A stretch of DNA of 64,000 nt from Candidatus Bathyarchaeota archaeon (lineage in GTDB: Archaea; Thermoproteota; Bathyarchaeia; Bathyarchaeales; Bathycorpusculaceae), in contig JAOULW010000007.1 in the NCBI GenBank assembly GCA_029881805.1, positions 1-64,000 of the forward strand, in the 5' to 3' direction. Shown here one piece after another: positions 17,916 to 27,632 of the stretch. The translations under genes and the position numbers were made by a program. Numbering within the stretch: the stretch's first letter is position 1; every line of letters begins with the position of its first letter. The notes beneath the pieces are model-generated. The model saw only the letters and a list, made by a program, of their open reading frames with translations, was not told where the DNA came from and did not search any database.

Positions 17916-18220
17916 AGATTTTTCTTTTGGAATATGTTGCTGCCTGTGGAATCTGTTGTGACGTTTGTGAGCTCCACAAGAAGTTGGGTTGTGTTTGCAG
18001 TTCCGGCATCGAGCCTATAGCTAAGGAAAAGGTTAAGACTCGTTGGGACGGTAGAGGCGTTTTATGTTTAGTGGTGGATTGTGCTGTGAAGCGCGGCATT
18101 GCATACTGCATGCGAGACTGTGAAGAGTTTCCCTGCAAGAAGTATTTTGAATGGTGCTTTCCATACGGGAAAGACTATTTAGAAATGCACATCGAAAGAA
18201 AAAGAGAAGAGCAAGAATAA
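17912..18220 (+). CDS. Cysteine-rich DUF3795-like protein
   Basis: A protein of 102 residues starting at GTG 17912, which overlaps the hutU stop. It is rich in Cys: [40 protein letters not shown]. The order and spacing resemble the DUF3795 family of putative metal-binding proteins. The coupling to hutU is clear, but a role in histidine breakdown is only inferred from position. Confidence 0.7.
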   Translation: MKIFLLEYVAACGICCDVCELHKKLGCVCSSGIEPIAKEKVKTRWDGRGVLCLVVDCAVKRGIAYCMRDCEEFPCKKYFEWCFPYGKDYLEMHIERKREEQE

Positions 18221-18373
18221 CAAAATGAAAAAAGGTAAGGATGCCAATATTAGAATCGGAATAAAAGCTTTTTGGCAACGAATATTTCAGAGTTGTAACC
18301 GCTTTCTTTTACAAACTGCCACAGCCAATAGTGTTGCCGCTTTTCTTGTTCATGTAACATCGAGTCTTCTAAT

Positions 18374-18727
18374 TTATTGCTTCTGATTTCTGTTGTTGAT
18401 TCTACCTGATTTTCGTTTTCTCATCAGCTTCTTCGCCAGCAACATCACTATTAAAGCTACCACAATCCAAATCAAGCAATCAATAAACAACTCGAAATAA
18501 CGATATTCTTCCGGCAAAAGCGTCTTAGTAATTCGCCAAACAAGCGGCCACCCATAATACCTATGTCCAATAACGCTAGCCTCTGGCGGATTCTCAACAA
18601 ATCCGCTGGCTAAACAAATGCAAATCCCGGCAACAACCACTAAGACCAAATCACTCCAATTCGGTTTCAATAAATAATCAACCTTAAAACATAAACCAAA
18701 AACTAACGACATAATACTTTCGCCCAC
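18374..18727 (-). CDS. Predicted membrane protein, unknown
   Basis: A 117-residue protein with hydrophobic segments at about residues 25-43 and 82-101 and a basic C-terminus (KKLMRKRKSGR). A TATA box at 18771-18781 supports expression from the minus strand. No family was recognised. Confidence 0.5.
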   Translation of the reverse strand: MGESIMSLVFGLCFKVDYLLKPNWSDLVLVVVAGICICLASGFVENPPEASVIGHRYYGWPLVWRITKTLLPEEYRYFELFIDCLIWIVVALIVMLLAKKLMRKRKSGRINNRNQKQ

Positions 18728-18770
18728 GATACTTGGGCTATTAGGAAAGTCTCACCTAGATCAAAATTTC

Positions 18771-18781
18771 AACCTATATAA
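18771..18781 (-). promoter_or_regulatory. TATA box of the 18.4-kb membrane-protein gene
   Basis: CCTATATAAGG, nearly palindromic; on the minus strand it reads CCTTATATAGG. It lies about 48 nt upstream of the start at 18727. No plus-strand gene follows, so the minus orientation is preferred. Confidence 0.45.
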
Positions 18782-18835
18782 GGACCTAGAACCCTTCCGG
18801 GTCTACGCTTTTCATTGTGTTTATGCCCAAGGTGG

Positions 18836-19939
18836 TCAGACCATAACTATATTGTATCCAGAAGCCTTTCGCAGCCTATTCATAATGGCTAAACCAATTC
18901 TTTCAGCAGACACTCCCTCAGCTATAATAACATCCACCTTTTCCAAATCAAACTCTCTCAGGAGCCTGAACAAGTTTCTCGCAACAATAGCCATATCGCT
19001 TCGGCTTCCCAGAGACTTCACCACATCAGCTCTATAACACCGTGCTGTTTCGTCGGTTGCGAGAACCCCAACTTTCTTATTGACCTGCACGTAAAAACAA
19101 ACCAACTCGTTTATCTTGTTCACCACAGCAGTCATTTCACCTTCAACAACAATCATGTCTGCATTTGGCGCATAATGCCTATGCTTGACCCCAGGCGAAC
19201 GAGCCTTCTCAACCGGCAACGCCTTGTTAGCAACGGCAACAGGATTGAGCTCTACCTTGCCAAGAACTTCCTTCAAAACTTCATATGGCGTTCCGCCTGG
19301 ACGCAGAATCTGCGGTGGCTCAACAGTCATGTCTAAAACTGTGGATTCCACGCCAATGTGAGTCGGTCCAGCGTCTAAAATGACATCTATTCTTCCGTTA
19401 AGGTCATCCAGAACATGCTTAGCTGACGTTGGACTCGGCTTCCCAGCGAGGTTCGCGCTTGGAGCCGCAATAGGACATCCGCTTCCTCTAATCAAAGCCA
19501 AAGCTACCCAATGTCTAGGCATCCTAATTCCAATCGTGTCCAAACTAGCAACTGTTACGTCTGGCACGATTTCTGAGCGTTCAAAAATTAGCGTCAAAGG
19601 TCCAGGCCAAAATCTGGTCATCAATCTTTCAGCCTTACGCGGAACTTTCTTGGTTAATCTGTAAACATCTTTCACATCTCCCACATGCACTATCGGAGGA
19701 TTGTCAACAGGACGCCTTTTCGCTTCAAAAAGAGCCAAGACCGCTTTTGGGTTCAGTGCGTCCGCTCCTAGACCATATACTGTTTCCGTGGGAAAAGCCA
19801 CTAAACCGCCTTTCTTGATGAAATCTGCTGCTATTCGAATCTTTTCTAATTCGGGTTCTTGTGAATTGATCCTTAAAACCAAAGTCTTCTTCATGAATTG
19901 CCAGTCTCTAGCATCTGAATTAGAGTCAGGCCTAGACAT
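18836..19939 (-). CDS. sua5: L-threonylcarbamoyladenylate synthase (Sua5)
   Basis: A 367-residue enzyme that makes threonylcarbamoyl-AMP, the donor used by KEOPS for t6A in tRNA. The YrdC domain has GGLVAFPTETVYGLGADA, FEAKRRPVDNPP and APSANLAGKPSPTSAKHV. The extra C-terminal Sua5 domain (residues about 220-367) with the linker SPGVKHRHYAPNA is present, so it is Sua5 rather than short YrdC. An alternative start at 19894 (MKKTLVLRI) would shorten it by 15 residues. Confidence 0.94.
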   Translation of the reverse strand: MSRPDSNSDARDWQFMKKTLVLRINSQEPELEKIRIAADFIKKGGLVAFPTETVYGLGADALNPKAVLALFEAKRRPVDNPPIVHVGDVKDVYRLTKKVPRKAERLMTRFWPGPLTLIFERSEIVPDVTVASLDTIGIRMPRHWVALALIRGSGCPIAAPSANLAGKPSPTSAKHVLDDLNGRIDVILDAGPTHIGVESTVLDMTVEPPQILRPGGTPYEVLKEVLGKVELNPVAVANKALPVEKARSPGVKHRHYAPNADMIVVEGEMTAVVNKINELVCFYVQVNKKVGVLATDETARCYRADVVKSLGSRSDMAIVARNLFRLLREFDLEKVDVIIAEGVSAERIGLAIMNRLRKASGYNIVMV

Positions 19940-19983
19940 TTAAACTTCTTCAAAAAATGGCAGTGAAACGAAAACTCATTCTA

Positions 19984-20481
19984 TCATACAACGTAGTAGT
20001 CTATTACTTTTTTCATGCTTTTTGGTGCAGTCTGTCTCTTGGCAAGCTGCTTGAGTATTGTCATCATCTGAGGTTGGAAACGAGCTATGTCAGTCAGACT
20101 GACCAAACCGACTAGGCGCTTCCCATCCACTACTGGCAACTTTTTAATCTTCATCTGAAACATCAGTTTCACAGCATCTTCTAAATCCATATCAGGTTCA
20201 ACGACGACCAGTGGGCTGCTCATGACATCTTTCACTTTAGTTTTATGTGCGTTCTTTGCGTCTGAAATAACTCTCTTTAGGAGGTCTCTTTCGGTTATTA
20301 TGCCCATGGCTTTTCCCTTCTTAACAGCGATTAGACAGCCTATCTCAAACTTGTTCATGACGTCAGCCGCTTCCTTGACCGTTGAATTTTCATCTATAGT
20401 TATTACTTCCTTCACCATGACGTCATCAACTTTCAGCGAAACATTGCTTTCTTCCTCTTTCTTAGGCGACAACAAAACCAC
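19984..20481 (-). CDS. Tandem CBS-domain protein
   Basis: A 165-residue protein made of two CBS motifs, starting near residues 20 and 83: VKEVITIDENSTVKEAADVM with GIITERDLLKRV, then SSPLVVVEPDMDLEDAVKLM with GLVSLTDIARF. Such pairs bind adenine nucleotides and act as energy sensors or regulators. It lies 8 nt downstream of the UbiD gene on the same strand and may be cotranscribed. Confidence 0.88.
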   Translation of the reverse strand: MVLLSPKKEEESNVSLKVDDVMVKEVITIDENSTVKEAADVMNKFEIGCLIAVKKGKAMGIITERDLLKRVISDAKNAHKTKVKDVMSSPLVVVEPDMDLEDAVKLMFQMKIKKLPVVDGKRLVGLVSLTDIARFQPQMMTILKQLAKRQTAPKSMKKVIDYYVV

Positions 20482-20489
20482 CGACTTCT

Positions 20490-21878
20490 CTAATTTCTAG
20501 AAATCTTGTATATAAATTCGTGTGCGAAACTTTTGCTTCCCGGACCAAGCAAATTCCGAACAAGCTTTTCCATGCTTTCATTAACAGGAATTTTTGCACG
20601 CTCAAACTTCTCCTTAGGCCTAGAAAACGGTCGAGTGGCATCAACACCAACCTTTGTTGTTAAACCCGTCTCTTGATCAGCAGAAGAGTCCAATGTTGAA
20701 CCACGCACGTTCTTTATGGTAATTAAATCTTCGCTGGCTTGGAAACGTGTCGCAATTGCCCATTCCACATCAGAGGCATCAAACGCGTCGACGTCAGAAT
20801 CCACGACTATCGCGTGCTTCAGGCTTGGATGCGCCGCAAATGCAGCTAACAAAGCATTCTTTCCGTCGCCATCAAGCTGTTTTTCGATGGATATTATTGC
20901 GTGAAGCCATCCGCTTCCGCCAGCTGACAGGTTGACAGCATAAACCTTTGGCACAACCTTTGAGGCGGCTTCCCATATCAAGACTTCATGAGGCAAACCC
21001 ATCAAAAGCTTATGTTCCGCCCCAGAAGGCAAAAGCCCATGATAGACATAGTTTCTGCGGTGCATAACACACATAACCTTCACAACTGGCTGCTTCCTTA
21101 CGACGTCATATGTTCCAGTTATATCCACAAAGGGGCCTTCATCAACCTCTTCTGTTGCTGAGATTTTCCCCTCCAAAACCAATTCAGCTTCCGCTGGGGC
21201 ATACGCATCTACGTGTTTGCATTCAACTAAGCGCAACCTGTCACTCATCAATGTGTTTGCAACATCAAATTCGTTCATACCAAACGGAACAGGCGAAGAG
21301 GCAGCAAGCAAAATTGCTGGATGAACGCCTATTGAAATTGACACTTCCAGGTCTTTGCCAGCCTCCTTTGCCATCTGCCACAATTTGAAAAGGTGCCGCG
21401 GAACAAGACGAATAGCCAAGCGCTTATTGTCTAAAACTTGAAGACGATGCACCGATACATTCTCAACATTTCCATCAACGCTTTTCGCATATACAACGGC
21501 CGAAGTAATGTATGGACCAGCATCTCTCGCAAAATGCGTTAGGATAGGAATATTGGACAAGTCTCTTTCAGAAATTTCTTTGACCGCCCCATCACCAACA
21601 ATTTTTGGCTTTTTCGGTGAGCGCCAAGCCTCTGTTAATTTTCGATAAAGTTCATCTTGGTCCGTATCAAGTGCTGCGCAAATCCTCTTCCGAGTTCCGC
21701 AAACATTGGCAACAACTTTTGTTTCATAAGTTTTTACCTTCTCAAATAGTAGAATTGGACCTTGGCTGTCAAAGTTCTTCACAATGAATGAAGTTTCGAA
21801 ACGCGCGGAAATTTCGTCTTTAACATGTAAAACTTCGTTTTCTTTTTCCATTTGCTTGAGAAAAGCTTTGAGGCTCAT
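20490..21878 (-). CDS. UbiD-family decarboxylase
   Basis: A 462-residue prenylated-FMN-dependent decarboxylase. VHRLQVLDNKRLAIRLVPRHL is the cofactor and substrate region, and EGPFVDITGTYD carries the conserved acidic motif of the family. In archaea a UbiD homologue acts as trans-anhydromevalonate-5-phosphate decarboxylase in isoprenoid synthesis, so that is a reasonable role here, but specificity is inferred. It overlaps the PAC4-like gene by 4 nt and is followed by the CBS gene. Confidence 0.88.
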   Translation of the reverse strand: MSLKAFLKQMEKENEVLHVKDEISARFETSFIVKNFDSQGPILLFEKVKTYETKVVANVCGTRKRICAALDTDQDELYRKLTEAWRSPKKPKIVGDGAVKEISERDLSNIPILTHFARDAGPYITSAVVYAKSVDGNVENVSVHRLQVLDNKRLAIRLVPRHLFKLWQMAKEAGKDLEVSISIGVHPAILLAASSPVPFGMNEFDVANTLMSDRLRLVECKHVDAYAPAEAELVLEGKISATEEVDEGPFVDITGTYDVVRKQPVVKVMCVMHRRNYVYHGLLPSGAEHKLLMGLPHEVLIWEAASKVVPKVYAVNLSAGGSGWLHAIISIEKQLDGDGKNALLAAFAAHPSLKHAIVVDSDVDAFDASDVEWAIATRFQASEDLITIKNVRGSTLDSSADQETGLTTKVGVDATRPFSRPKEKFERAKIPVNESMEKLVRNLLGPGSKSFAHEFIYKISRN

Positions 21879-22252
21879 GTTGTTGCTCCCTCTTTTTCCG
21901 CTTCTAAGCGAATAACTTTTTCTATTAGCTTCATGAAGGTTGCTTGAGCTTGCATTTCGCTGATTGTTTCCAGATAAATTGAAACTAGCGCTATCTTTCC
22001 CTTTCTCGAAGCAACATACTCGGCAAACATACGGGCTGAGATTGCGTTCTTATCGCCTAATAGAGTAGATGATGATGGCGGTCCAAGCATATCTTTTGGT
22101 TTAGGAACAGCAATTGCCAGAGTTCCAAGTTTATCTTCATTTTCGCTTAGCAGAATTAGGCAGGAGTTCTCTGTCTCCATGTAAACCGCTAGAAAATGCA
22201 TATTTTGCTCAATGATCTCGTCTTTAACAATTTTTGCACGTTCCATCGTCAA
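21875..22252 (-). CDS. Conserved archaeal protein, PAC4-like (proteasome assembly chaperone fold)
   Basis: A 125-residue protein. The pattern HFLAVYMETENSCLILLSE, then GTLAIAVP, SSTLLGDKNAISARMFAEYV and KIALVSIYLE resembles the PAC4 family, in which two beta hairpins are followed by a helix and a conserved Ser-rich loop. PAC4-type proteins chaperone 20S proteasome assembly. The match is from fold-level memory and needs a profile search. It is the first gene of the UbiD operon. Confidence 0.5.
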   Translation of the reverse strand: MTMERAKIVKDEIIEQNMHFLAVYMETENSCLILLSENEDKLGTLAIAVPKPKDMLGPPSSSTLLGDKNAISARMFAEYVASRKGKIALVSIYLETISEMQAQATFMKLIEKVIRLEAEKEGATT

Positions 22253-22319
22253 GTCTCCATTGCTTATTTATAGCTTCATGCATTCACTATTTATTATTTT
22301 CAAAAAGGCGATGTAAAAA

Positions 22320-22991
22320 ATGGCTGCGAGCCGAGCAGAAAAAATACTGCAGACACTCCGAGAAACTTTCGCACTTCCAAAATGGGCTGTCCCCAGAAGA
22401 AACCCATTTGAAACACTAATTGTCACGATAATTTCACAAAACACCGCGGGCAGAAACACCGCAAAAGCCTTCGAAAACCTTTCGAAAAAATTCAGAATAA
22501 CACCCGAAGCATTGGCGAACGCTGAAATTAGCCAAATTGAGAAATGCTTGAACGTGGCTGGCCTGTACAGAAATAAATCCAAAATCATAAAGCAAATCTC
22601 TAAAATAATCCACGAAAAATTTCACGACGATCTAAAACCGATACTATCCTTGTCCTTTGAAGAGGCGAGGAGAACACTTCTAGAACTTCCCGGAATCGGA
22701 CCCAAAACAGCTGATGTCGTTTTGCTCTTTTGTGCGGAGAAACCTACGGTACCGGTGGACACGCATGTTAATCGCGTAGCAAAACGTTTGGGTTTAGCGC
22801 CTGCCAATGGAAATTATGAAATGGTTCGTGAATCTCTTCAATCGCTTTACGATGCGAAAGATTATTTGGTTCTTCATGTATTGCTCATTCAACTTGGTCG
22901 GAGCTACTGCAAATCTAGGAATCCTTTGTGTAAGCAATGCGCTGTAAACATGCTCTGCCCATCAAAACAGCTATGGGATAATAATGACTGA
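22320..22991 (+). CDS. nth: Endonuclease III (HhH-GPD DNA glycosylase/AP lyase)
   Basis: A 223-residue base-excision repair enzyme that removes oxidised pyrimidines. The helix-hairpin-helix LPGIGPKTADVVL carries the catalytic Lys, and VDTHVNRVAKRLGL has the catalytic Asp. The C-terminal [4Fe-4S] loop has four Cys (C-x6-C-x2-C-x5-C, CKSRNPLCKQCAVNMLC). The stop overlaps the next gene by 8 nt, so it is coupled to the XPD-like helicase. Confidence 0.95.
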   Translation: MAASRAEKILQTLRETFALPKWAVPRRNPFETLIVTIISQNTAGRNTAKAFENLSKKFRITPEALANAEISQIEKCLNVAGLYRNKSKIIKQISKIIHEKFHDDLKPILSLSFEEARRTLLELPGIGPKTADVVLLFCAEKPTVPVDTHVNRVAKRLGLAPANGNYEMVRESLQSLYDAKDYLVLHVLLIQLGRSYCKSRNPLCKQCAVNMLCPSKQLWDNND

Positions 22992-24918
22992 ACTAGCAAA
23001 AAAGGTTGCAAGATACTTTCCTTACGATAATGTAAGACCCTTCCAGGACAAGTTCGTAGAAACAGTTTTTGAGGCTATTGAGAAAGGCGGTTCTGCTTTG
23101 ATTGAGGGAAGCAATGGGTTAGGAAAAACCATCGCTACATTAAGCGCTTGCCTACCTAAGGCTGTAGAACAGAATCTAAAGATATTGTATGTTGCACGAA
23201 CACATCGACAACATGACCGTGTAGTCGAAGAGTTAAAAGCGATTTCTAGAAAGCAGCGAATTTCGGGGATTTCCATAAAGGGACGCCACGAAATGTGCCT
23301 AAATAATGTCGTAGCGAGGCACGCATTAGATGCGAGGGCGGTCATGGAAGTTTGCGAAATGTTAAAGACCAGAGACCGATGCCCATACTTCCGGAATATT
23401 GAAGAGAACCCAGACGAGTATTCTGAGATTCAACAGCATATTACCTTTAGGCCATATAAAGCCTCGGAAATCCAGAAAATTTGTAGAGTAAGAGGCTTCT
23501 GCACTTATGAGCTCGTAAAGGCTTCATTAGCAGAAGTAAATGTGATTGCATTAAGTTATCTTTATGTCTTCGACCCAGCGATCCGCAAGGCATTTCTCAA
23601 AAACTTGGACGCGCCCCTGCACAAAATTATCCTAATCGTTGATGAGGCGCATAACCTTCCTGAAACGGCAATTGAAATAGCTAGCAGTAGCTTATCTCTT
23701 TTCGCCATAAAGCAGGCAGAACTTGAAGCCAAAAAATTCGGCTATGAGGAAGTAAAAGACTTCGCAAAATTTGTCAGAAGCCAAATTGAAAGATTGATGG
23801 AAAAGATCGGTAAGGAAGCGCTAGTTTCCCCAGAAGTTCTTATAGAACTTGTTCGAGAAAAGGCTGATGTAGGTGAACCCTTAACATTTTTTGAGCATCT
23901 ACACGAAATTGGAAGTTCATTAAGACGAAGCCTACTTGCCGAAGGAAAATATCCCCGTTCTTTCATTCATGGCATGAGCGAGTTTCTGTTGAGATGGGTT
24001 GAAACTGCTGAGGAACAATCATTCGTTAACGTGATAAGCAAATATATGTCCAGAACGGGCGTTGCTACTGCAAAGCTGGAAATAGTCTCTTTGGACCCAT
24101 CGAAAATAACCGCGCCCGTTTTCTCTTCTGTCCGCTCCAGCATTGTCATGTCTGGCACTCTACAGCCGCTAGAAGCTTATACACAAATATCGAAGCTTCC
24201 AGAAAATACCATCAAAAGCGTTGTGCCGTCACCTTTTCCTAAAGAGCACATATTGCCCTTGGTCTGTTGCGGTGTTACTACAGCAATGGAGAAGAGGACA
24301 CCACCCATGTATAATAAAATCATAAAGCGAATACAAGAAGTCTCCCAGAACACACCAGCAAACATTGGAGTCTTTACTGCTTCCTTCGAAGTTCTACAGG
24401 CTTTGAGGGCAGAAAAACTTGAAAAGGCCTTGGATAAACCAGTCTTTCATGAACATAAAGGTATGACTTCAAAAGAAAACGAAACGCTTGTTGCAAGATT
24501 CAAGGTCCATGCCAAGCATGGTGGTGCTGTGCTTCTTGGTGTTCAAGGTGGCCGTTCCTCAGAGGGCGTAGATTACCCCGGTGACCAAATGAATTCTGTT
24601 GCAATTGTAGGCGTGCCATACGCAGAACCGACCCCAAAGGTAAGGGCTCAGATTGACTATTTTGAAAAACGTTTCTCAGGGCTAGGGCGCGAGTACGGTT
24701 ATATTCTCCCTGCAATGAAAAAAGCCTCTCAAGTTGCTGGAAGACCAATAAGAAGTCTTGAAGACAAGGGAGCCATGATTTTTCTTGACCACCGTTTTGC
24801 CACGGTATATTGTCAACATTTTCTTCCATCTTGGATACGTAATAGTTTGAAGATTTTGCCGGATAAAGATGGAGTTGTTGCATGGGAACTAAGCCGCTTC
24901 TTCAGAAAAGTTTGCTGA
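22984..24918 (+). CDS. XPD/Rad3-like superfamily 2 DNA helicase
   Basis: A 644-residue iron-sulfur helicase. Walker A is GSNGLGKTIATL, and the DEAH box is VDEAHNLPE. Four Cys for a [4Fe-4S] cluster lie between motifs Ia and II (MCLNN, VCEML/RCPYF, ICRVRGFC). GRSSEGVDYPG and QVAGRPIRS are motifs V and VI. It is the archaeal XPD relative for repair. It is coupled to nth, and its 3' end overlaps the convergent kinase gene by 17 nt. Confidence 0.93.
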   Translation: MTELAKKVARYFPYDNVRPFQDKFVETVFEAIEKGGSALIEGSNGLGKTIATLSACLPKAVEQNLKILYVARTHRQHDRVVEELKAISRKQRISGISIKGRHEMCLNNVVARHALDARAVMEVCEMLKTRDRCPYFRNIEENPDEYSEIQQHITFRPYKASEIQKICRVRGFCTYELVKASLAEVNVIALSYLYVFDPAIRKAFLKNLDAPLHKIILIVDEAHNLPETAIEIASSSLSLFAIKQAELEAKKFGYEEVKDFAKFVRSQIERLMEKIGKEALVSPEVLIELVREKADVGEPLTFFEHLHEIGSSLRRSLLAEGKYPRSFIHGMSEFLLRWVETAEEQSFVNVISKYMSRTGVATAKLEIVSLDPSKITAPVFSSVRSSIVMSGTLQPLEAYTQISKLPENTIKSVVPSPFPKEHILPLVCCGVTTAMEKRTPPMYNKIIKRIQEVSQNTPANIGVFTASFEVLQALRAEKLEKALDKPVFHEHKGMTSKENETLVARFKVHAKHGGAVLLGVQGGRSSEGVDYPGDQMNSVAIVGVPYAEPTPKVRAQIDYFEKRFSGLGREYGYILPAMKKASQVAGRPIRSLEDKGAMIFLDHRFATVYCQHFLPSWIRNSLKILPDKDGVVAWELSRFFRKVC

Positions 24919-26218
24919 ACTTCATAAACTCTGATCGATTATCTTCTGCAAAAGTGGGGATTTCCTTCATATTCTTGTCGAGCTTGACTTCTCCTATAGT
25001 GACTGTTGAAATTTCTCTAGATGCTGGAGTGAAGATTTTCATAACTTTCCGCACGTAGTCGATTTCTTGCAATACGCCTATCCCCAAGAATTTCTTATGG
25101 CCATCATACAAAGCTGTGAGTAATCCCTTTTCTTCGCCTTTTCGAAAAACTGTGATCTTCTTCTTCGTATATTCCTCAACTTTCTTTATGCACTCCCAAT
25201 CAATCCAGTGTCTTGCACCAATGACTATGCAGATTTTGTCTCGCAGTTCAGCAAGATGTAGGGGTCTCATCCCTAAAAGTTCGTAGATTTTTCTTGCGCG
25301 TTTAATGTTCTGATGCGTCTTGCCTAAGCCAAGTACCTCGTTTCCTTCAATCTTTAACCAATCTAGAGGAAGAGATTGAATTTTTGCATCTCTCAAGTAT
25401 TTAACGTATCCAAGCTCCCTTATGTTTTTCCGTTTCTCGCTGCTTCTTTGTCTTGCAGCCGTGGGAAAATCCACAACAATTCTCCTGTACCTTTCAAGAT
25501 TATTCAAGAAAAGTGCCAACTCTTCTTTCCGTTGGATGCAGAAAACTAGCTCTGGCTTGAGTTCCTCAACAAGCCGAACCTTATATTTGACAGCGTCTTC
25601 TCCTTCGACCCATCCGTCAGTGTTTATGACAACAACATCTGGGTTATTGCCTAAAATCTCTTTCTTAAGCGTCGCCAAGCCTTCGACTACTTTAGTTGTG
25701 ACTTTGCTTGGTGAGGTGACACCAGCAAAGAAAGCATTTTCTGCTTTAAGATTAAACAAGTCCGTTACAGGCCTAACTATGAAAGTGTACGCAACCGTAC
25801 ATGGTGGCCCTATGTCCGATTGACCTAAATCTCCATCTAAAATTGCAACTCTAGACTTTTTGTTTAACAGTTTATTTATCAAATACGTGCAGAAACTTGT
25901 TTTCCCAGAATCAACTGTGCCTAAGACTATCGCAGTTAATGGCGTGGTTTGAAAACCTCGAATCTCTTCGGTAGCCTTGCTCCATGAAATTGGAATGGTG
26001 TCGTCTTCAACTTCTTCAATGTTTGCGTTTTCTCCTAATGAGATGTCAAATGCTGCGCTTTGCTCCGCAAAAAAAGGCAATCTCTTGCCTTCGCGGATCA
26101 CAATCTTGTTTGTGCTACCGACTATGGAACCAAATACTGTTACTTTTCCAGAGGTCGCAGTAACAGATGCAGGACCGTCGACTAGCAAAGTTTTGCCTTT
26201 TTCAATTGTTCGTTTCAT
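24902..26218 (-). CDS. Clp1/Grc3-like polynucleotide 5'-kinase
   Basis: A 438-residue protein with a P-loop, VLGTVDSGKTSFCTYL (residues about 95-110), then DGDLGQSDIGPPCTV (the kinase lid/Walker B region of Clp1/Grc3). The N-terminal beta domain and the C-terminal domain frame it. Archaeal members phosphorylate RNA or DNA 5' ends and are linked to tRNA and rRNA processing. Coupled to the RNase H-fold gene upstream by a 17-nt overlap. Confidence 0.87.
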   Translation of the reverse strand: MKRTIEKGKTLLVDGPASVTATSGKVTVFGSIVGSTNKIVIREGKRLPFFAEQSAAFDISLGENANIEEVEDDTIPISWSKATEEIRGFQTTPLTAIVLGTVDSGKTSFCTYLINKLLNKKSRVAILDGDLGQSDIGPPCTVAYTFIVRPVTDLFNLKAENAFFAGVTSPSKVTTKVVEGLATLKKEILGNNPDVVVINTDGWVEGEDAVKYKVRLVEELKPELVFCIQRKEELALFLNNLERYRRIVVDFPTAARQRSSEKRKNIRELGYVKYLRDAKIQSLPLDWLKIEGNEVLGLGKTHQNIKRARKIYELLGMRPLHLAELRDKICIVIGARHWIDWECIKKVEEYTKKKITVFRKGEEKGLLTALYDGHKKFLGIGVLQEIDYVRKVMKIFTPASREISTVTIGEVKLDKNMKEIPTFAEDNRSEFMKFSKLF

Positions 26219-26855
26219 CTGTCTTACTCCGTGGAAACGTGTGTCCGTTTCTCCCGGCTATTCTTATGGCTGAAACAATGTCTCTCAGTCTTCTTCTATG
26301 CTTAGTTTCATTTAGGTAGCGGTCTGTTCCAGCCTCACTTACACTTTCCAATATTACGCTTGAAGGTAATGCTTTATCAAGAGTTTCTAGAAGTTTTTCC
26401 TTGTACAGAGGGGCCCCATCGCCAACTTTTATGGAGACCGAAGCTACTGGCTTGTTTTCAAAATTTCTAAGAGTCTTTTCTATTCTATTCAGTGTTTCTT
26501 CAATGCTGAAGCAATTTTCTGTTTCAACGATTTTTCCATCAGCCAGAACCGCCAATCCGAAAACTTCGCCTGGGTCTACTCCTATAACGATTTTTTCATA
26601 ATTGTCTTTTCCTTGAAGAATTTGCAAAGCGCCACTTATTAATGCCTCTGAGTCTGTGTCATTTTGGTACACCAAGATTTTTTCGTGGCTTATTAGCCTT
26701 CGTTCCTCTTCCGTGGTTATGACAACTTTAATTTTCATGGGGATGGGCTCTTTCGGAATCAAGCTTAGAAATGGTAAATTCCTTCTTTTCAATTCGCTGA
26801 CAATCAAATAGTAGGCTTTTCCGGAAACTGTGGCAACAGCAATCTTCGCTTTCAT
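26202..26855 (-). CDS. RNase H-fold protein (RuvC-like), unknown function
   Basis: A 217-residue protein. IVIGVDPGEVFGLAVLADG at residues about 90-108 is the first-strand Asp motif of the RNase H/RuvC fold, and SIKVGDGAPL and SEAGTDRY follow the same topology. The C-terminus KHRRRLRDIVSAIRIAGR is basic. It could be a nuclease of the Holliday-junction resolvase type, but catalytic residues beyond the first Asp are not certain. It is coupled to the Clp1-like kinase. Confidence 0.6.
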   Translation of the reverse strand: MKAKIAVATVSGKAYYLIVSELKRRNLPFLSLIPKEPIPMKIKVVITTEEERRLISHEKILVYQNDTDSEALISGALQILQGKDNYEKIVIGVDPGEVFGLAVLADGKIVETENCFSIEETLNRIEKTLRNFENKPVASVSIKVGDGAPLYKEKLLETLDKALPSSVILESVSEAGTDRYLNETKHRRRLRDIVSAIRIAGRNGHTFPRSKTDETNN

Positions 26856-26921
26856 ATAGCTTTCCTATCTGCACGAATACTTAAGCGCAAAGCAAATTAT
26901 TAGTTTCGTGGTTTATATCCG

Positions 26922-27632
26922 TTGATGTGCGTGACTGTGCTGCAGAAGATTTCGACAGGCTGTGAGTCAATTGACAACATTCTAGGAGGAGGCATCCAAT
27001 TTGGAAATGTTGGCTTGATTTATGGGGAGCCAGAAACTGGAAAAACCACCCTAGCCATACAATGTGCTGCAAATTGCACAAGACAAAATTACAAGACATT
27101 ATTCATAGATTGCGACGGCACCTTCTCTGCCCGGAGGATGTCCCAGATTTTATCTGATGACTTAGGAAAAGCCGAGTTAGTAATCCTAATGAAACCAGAG
27201 GACTTTCATGAACAAACAGTAGTCGTAGACCAGCTACCAGAGTACCTAACCAAAAGTTTTGGGCTTGTAATCGTTGACACGATGACGTCACTTTATCGCG
27301 TCAAAGTCGCAGAATCTCCAAGCAGAACTTTTGAGCTAAATCGTGAACTAAATAGACAGATGGCGCTGTCAGCACAGATTGCCAGAACCCAGAAAATCGC
27401 AGTCTTAGTAACGAGTCAGGTTCGAAGCGCATTCCATGACGCTCAAGTGAGCATAGAACCAGTCGCCACAAGAGTCCTGAAATTTTGGGCTGACACAATA
27501 ATTGCTCTGAAACCCACTGGAAACTCGCAAGTAATAAAAGCAACTGTGGAAAAAAACCCTCGAAAAATGCATCCTCAGACCTGCCGCTTAAAAATAACTG
27601 AAACGGGAATACATGAGTATTCAGTTCGTTGA
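26922..27632 (+). CDS. radB: DNA repair and recombination protein RadB (RecA superfamily)
   Basis: A 236-residue RecA-core protein lacking the N-terminal domain of RadA. Walker A is GEPETGKTTLA, and Walker B is LVIVDTMTSLY. The N-terminal TGCESIDNILGGGI is shared with RadB. It modulates RadA-mediated recombination. It overlaps carS by 4 nt. Confidence 0.88.
   Translation: MMCVTVLQKISTGCESIDNILGGGIQFGNVGLIYGEPETGKTTLAIQCAANCTRQNYKTLFIDCDGTFSARRMSQILSDDLGKAELVILMKPEDFHEQTVVVDQLPEYLTKSFGLVIVDTMTSLYRVKVAESPSRTFELNRELNRQMALSAQIARTQKIAVLVTSQVRSAFHDAQVSIEPVATRVLKFWADTIIALKPTGNSQVIKATVEKNPRKMHPQTCRLKITETGIHEYSVR

Noticed and set aside
18221-18373. Possible gene between the Cys-rich gene and the membrane-protein gene
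   Set aside because: No frame with a start signal; the sequence looks like ordinary spacer.
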